A model generated the notes under the pieces. That model made no database searches. It saw nothing but the letters and a program-made list of their open reading frames with translations, and was not told where the DNA came from. Source: Deltaproteobacteria bacterium (GTDB taxonomy: Bacteria; Myxococcota_A; UBA796; UBA2385). Taken from it: DNA of 6,080 bases. The DNA is taken from positions 1 through 6,080 of the forward strand of contig WGAH01000020.1 in assembly GCA_015489145.1 (NCBI GenBank). The letters run 5' to 3'. Of the stretch, positions 5,015 to 6,080 are shown piece by piece. The stretch's first letter is position 1, and every line of letters starts with the position of its first letter. The translations under genes were made by a program, and so were the position numbers.

Positions 5015-6080
5015 GCCCGCCGGGCCGGCGCCGGCCTCCAGGGCGGCGCGGGCGCAGGCGCGGACGGGGGGCCGCGGGTCCGCGGCGTGGGCCTCGGCGG
5101 CGACCCGCCCGTGCCAGGCGACGAGCACCCCGAGGGCGTGGGCGGCGGCCAGGGGGGAGCCGGCGGCGAGGACCCGCCGCACCGGGGCCTCCTCGCCGAG
5201 CTTCCACAGGGCGTCCATCGCCTGGAGGTACAGGCCGCCCAGCGCGGTCCCCTCCACGTCCCCGAGCAGCGCCGCGACCCGGTCCGCGCGATCCGCGGCC
5301 CCCGCTTCCCCGAGGGCGTGCAGCAGGGCCGCCCGCACCGGGTACTGCACCCCCATGCCGGCCCCGGGCCGCCCCTCGTGCTCCCGGGCCTCGACCCGCA
5401 GCGCCCGCTCGAGGACGCGCCCGACGCCGGGCAGGCCGAGGCGCCCGAGCGCGATGCCGGCGTGGCGCCGGCCGGCGAAGCCGTGGCCGGGATCGACGTC
5501 CACGGCGAACAGCGTGCGCTCGAGGATCCGCCGGGCCCGGGGGTCGCCGTGCATGCCCAGGCCCCGCACCCGCAGGTGGGCCCCGCGGCGGCCGGCGCCG
5601 CCCTCCCACCGGGCCAGGGCGTCGAAATCGCGGGGGTCCCGGCGGGCGCAGCGCGCGAGGAAGGCGGCGGCCTCGTCCTCTCCGCCCCGGCCCATCGCGA
5701 ATTCCCAGCGAACTTCGAAGTCGTCGAGGCGGTCGGCTCCCAGGGCGCGCCACGGCGAGCGGGGACCCCGGGGGGTGAAGAAGCGCCGGTCGAGGGACGC
5801 CGCGCCGAGTTCGCGCGCCGCGGCCTCGGGGGCGCCGCAGCGCACCGCCGCCCGGAGCAGCTCCAGGCGCACCTCGTCGCAGCGCTCCCGGCCGGCGGCG
5901 GCCCACAGGGCCTCCCGGTGGCGCCCCGCGGCGGTGCGGCCGAGCGCCCAGGCCGAGACGCGCCGCACCGCCGGCGCCGGGTGGCCGAGCCCCCGTCGGG
6001 CGCGCCCCGCCAGCGCGTCGGGGTCCCGGACCGCGGCCTCGGCCAGCGCGAGGACCGCCCCGCCCCGCGCCTCCCACCGC
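4997..6080 (-). CDS. HEAT-repeat-like protein of unknown function (N-terminus beyond right edge)
   Basis: Seen: a minus-strand frame of 360 residues ending in TGA at 4999-4997 and open to the window edge. A GTG at 5968 could be read as a start, but the upstream codons continue the same repeat pattern (LALAEAAVRDPDALAGRARR then HPAPAVRRVSAWALG), so the gene almost certainly begins beyond 6080. The protein is Ala/Arg/Leu/Gly-rich, with paired amphipathic helices punctuated by 'D/HP-x-x-x-VR' turns typical of HEAT/PBS-lyase-type repeats. Clear examples are visible residues about 31-49, 68-84 and the last 40 (ADPRPPVRACARAALEAG). The middle third (about 100-190) is less regular, with an acidic/aromatic stretch (DRLDDFEVRWEF). 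Known: HEAT solenoids are generic protein-binding scaffolds, abundant in Myxococcota and Planctomycetota. No catalytic motif is recognised. It converges on the pseudopilin gene and overlaps its end by 18 bp, so it is not co-transcribed with it. Confidence 0.72.
   Translation of the reverse strand, partial: RWEARGGAVLALAEAAVRDPDALAGRARRGLGHPAPAVRRVSAWALGRTAAGRHREALWAAAGRERCDEVRLELLRAAVRCGAPEAAARELGAASLDRRFFTPRGPRSPWRALGADRLDDFEVRWEFAMGRGGEDEAAAFLARCARRDPRDFDALARWEGGAGRRGAHLRVRGLGMHGDPRARRILERTLFAVDVDPGHGFAGRRHAGIALGRLGLPGVGRVLERALRVEAREHEGRPGAGMGVQYPVRAALLHALGEAGAADRADRVAALLGDVEGTALGGLYLQAMDALWKLGEEAPVRRVLAAGSPLAAAHALGVLVAWHGRVAAEAHAADPRPPVRACARAALEAGAGPAGSVGRG
5023..5036. repeat. 14-bp perfect palindrome after the pseudopilin stop
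   Basis: GGCCGGCGCCGGCC begins 9 nt past the pseudopilin stop and could fold as a 5-bp stem with a GCGC loop. It has no T-tail and lies inside the 3' coding end of the convergent gene. It may mark the pseudopilin mRNA end or be a chance product of GC richness. Confidence 0.35.

Noticed and set aside
4327..5778. A 483-codon plus-strand frame through the pseudopilin and HEAT genes
   Set aside because: It is Pro/Arg/Gly/His-rich shadow sequence, frame-shifted relative to the pseudopilin and antisense to the HEAT gene.
4968..6077. A 369-codon minus-strand frame parallel to the HEAT-repeat gene
   Set aside because: Gly/Arg/Pro/Ala low-complexity sequence; the frame ending at 4997 shows periodic amphipathic helices and is the better choice.

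Overview
The window comes from a very GC-rich, Gram-negative (diderm) bacterium. By eye the GC content is well above 70%, codon third positions are almost always G or C, and long open frames antisense to real genes are common. An outer-membrane TamA-type barrel with a TamB partner, a GspH/FimT-type pseudopilin and proteobacterium-like ribosomal proteins would fit Myxococcota or a related 'deltaproteobacterial' lineage. That placement is inference only.

Layout, left to right. (1) Positions 1-2876, minus strand: a two-gene translocation and assembly module (TAM) operon. tamA encodes an Omp85 barrel with about three POTRA domains and an apparent lipoprotein signal. tamB is translationally coupled through a GTGA overlap and runs off the left edge. 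(2) Positions 2877-3043: a divergent control region with a perfect TTGACA for rpmG on the plus strand and a TCTAAT -10 for tamA on the minus strand; both promoters seem to use the same AT-containing patch. (3) Positions 3044-3232, plus strand: rpmG (ribosomal protein L33) as a single gene. (4) Positions 3233-3409: a convergent intergenic region with two strong GC hairpins (one with a UCCG tetraloop) and a 16-bp tandem repeat. (5) Positions 3410-4024, minus strand: rpsD (ribosomal protein S4) as a single gene with its own promoter and a leader of about 145 nt. (6) Positions 4025-4303: divergent promoters for rpsD and for the next gene. (7) Positions 4304-5014, plus strand: a GspH/FimT-like pseudopilin with a DxDxDG loop. 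(8) Positions 4997-6080, minus strand: a HEAT-repeat-like protein, converging on and overlapping the pseudopilin gene by 18 bp and running off the right edge.

The genes do not form one pathway. TamA and TamB act together in envelope biogenesis; L33 and S4 are housekeeping ribosomal proteins outside their usual operons; the pseudopilin is orphaned from any visible secretion or pilus cluster; and the HEAT-repeat protein has no assigned function. I see no mobile element, CRISPR array, tRNA, rRNA or defence system. The window is mostly conserved housekeeping and envelope biology. Its oddities are the lipoprotein-type TamA, the three-cysteine L33, the shared promoter region, the calcium-loop-like motif in the pseudopilin and the long S4 leader. 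I do not see a clear new system.
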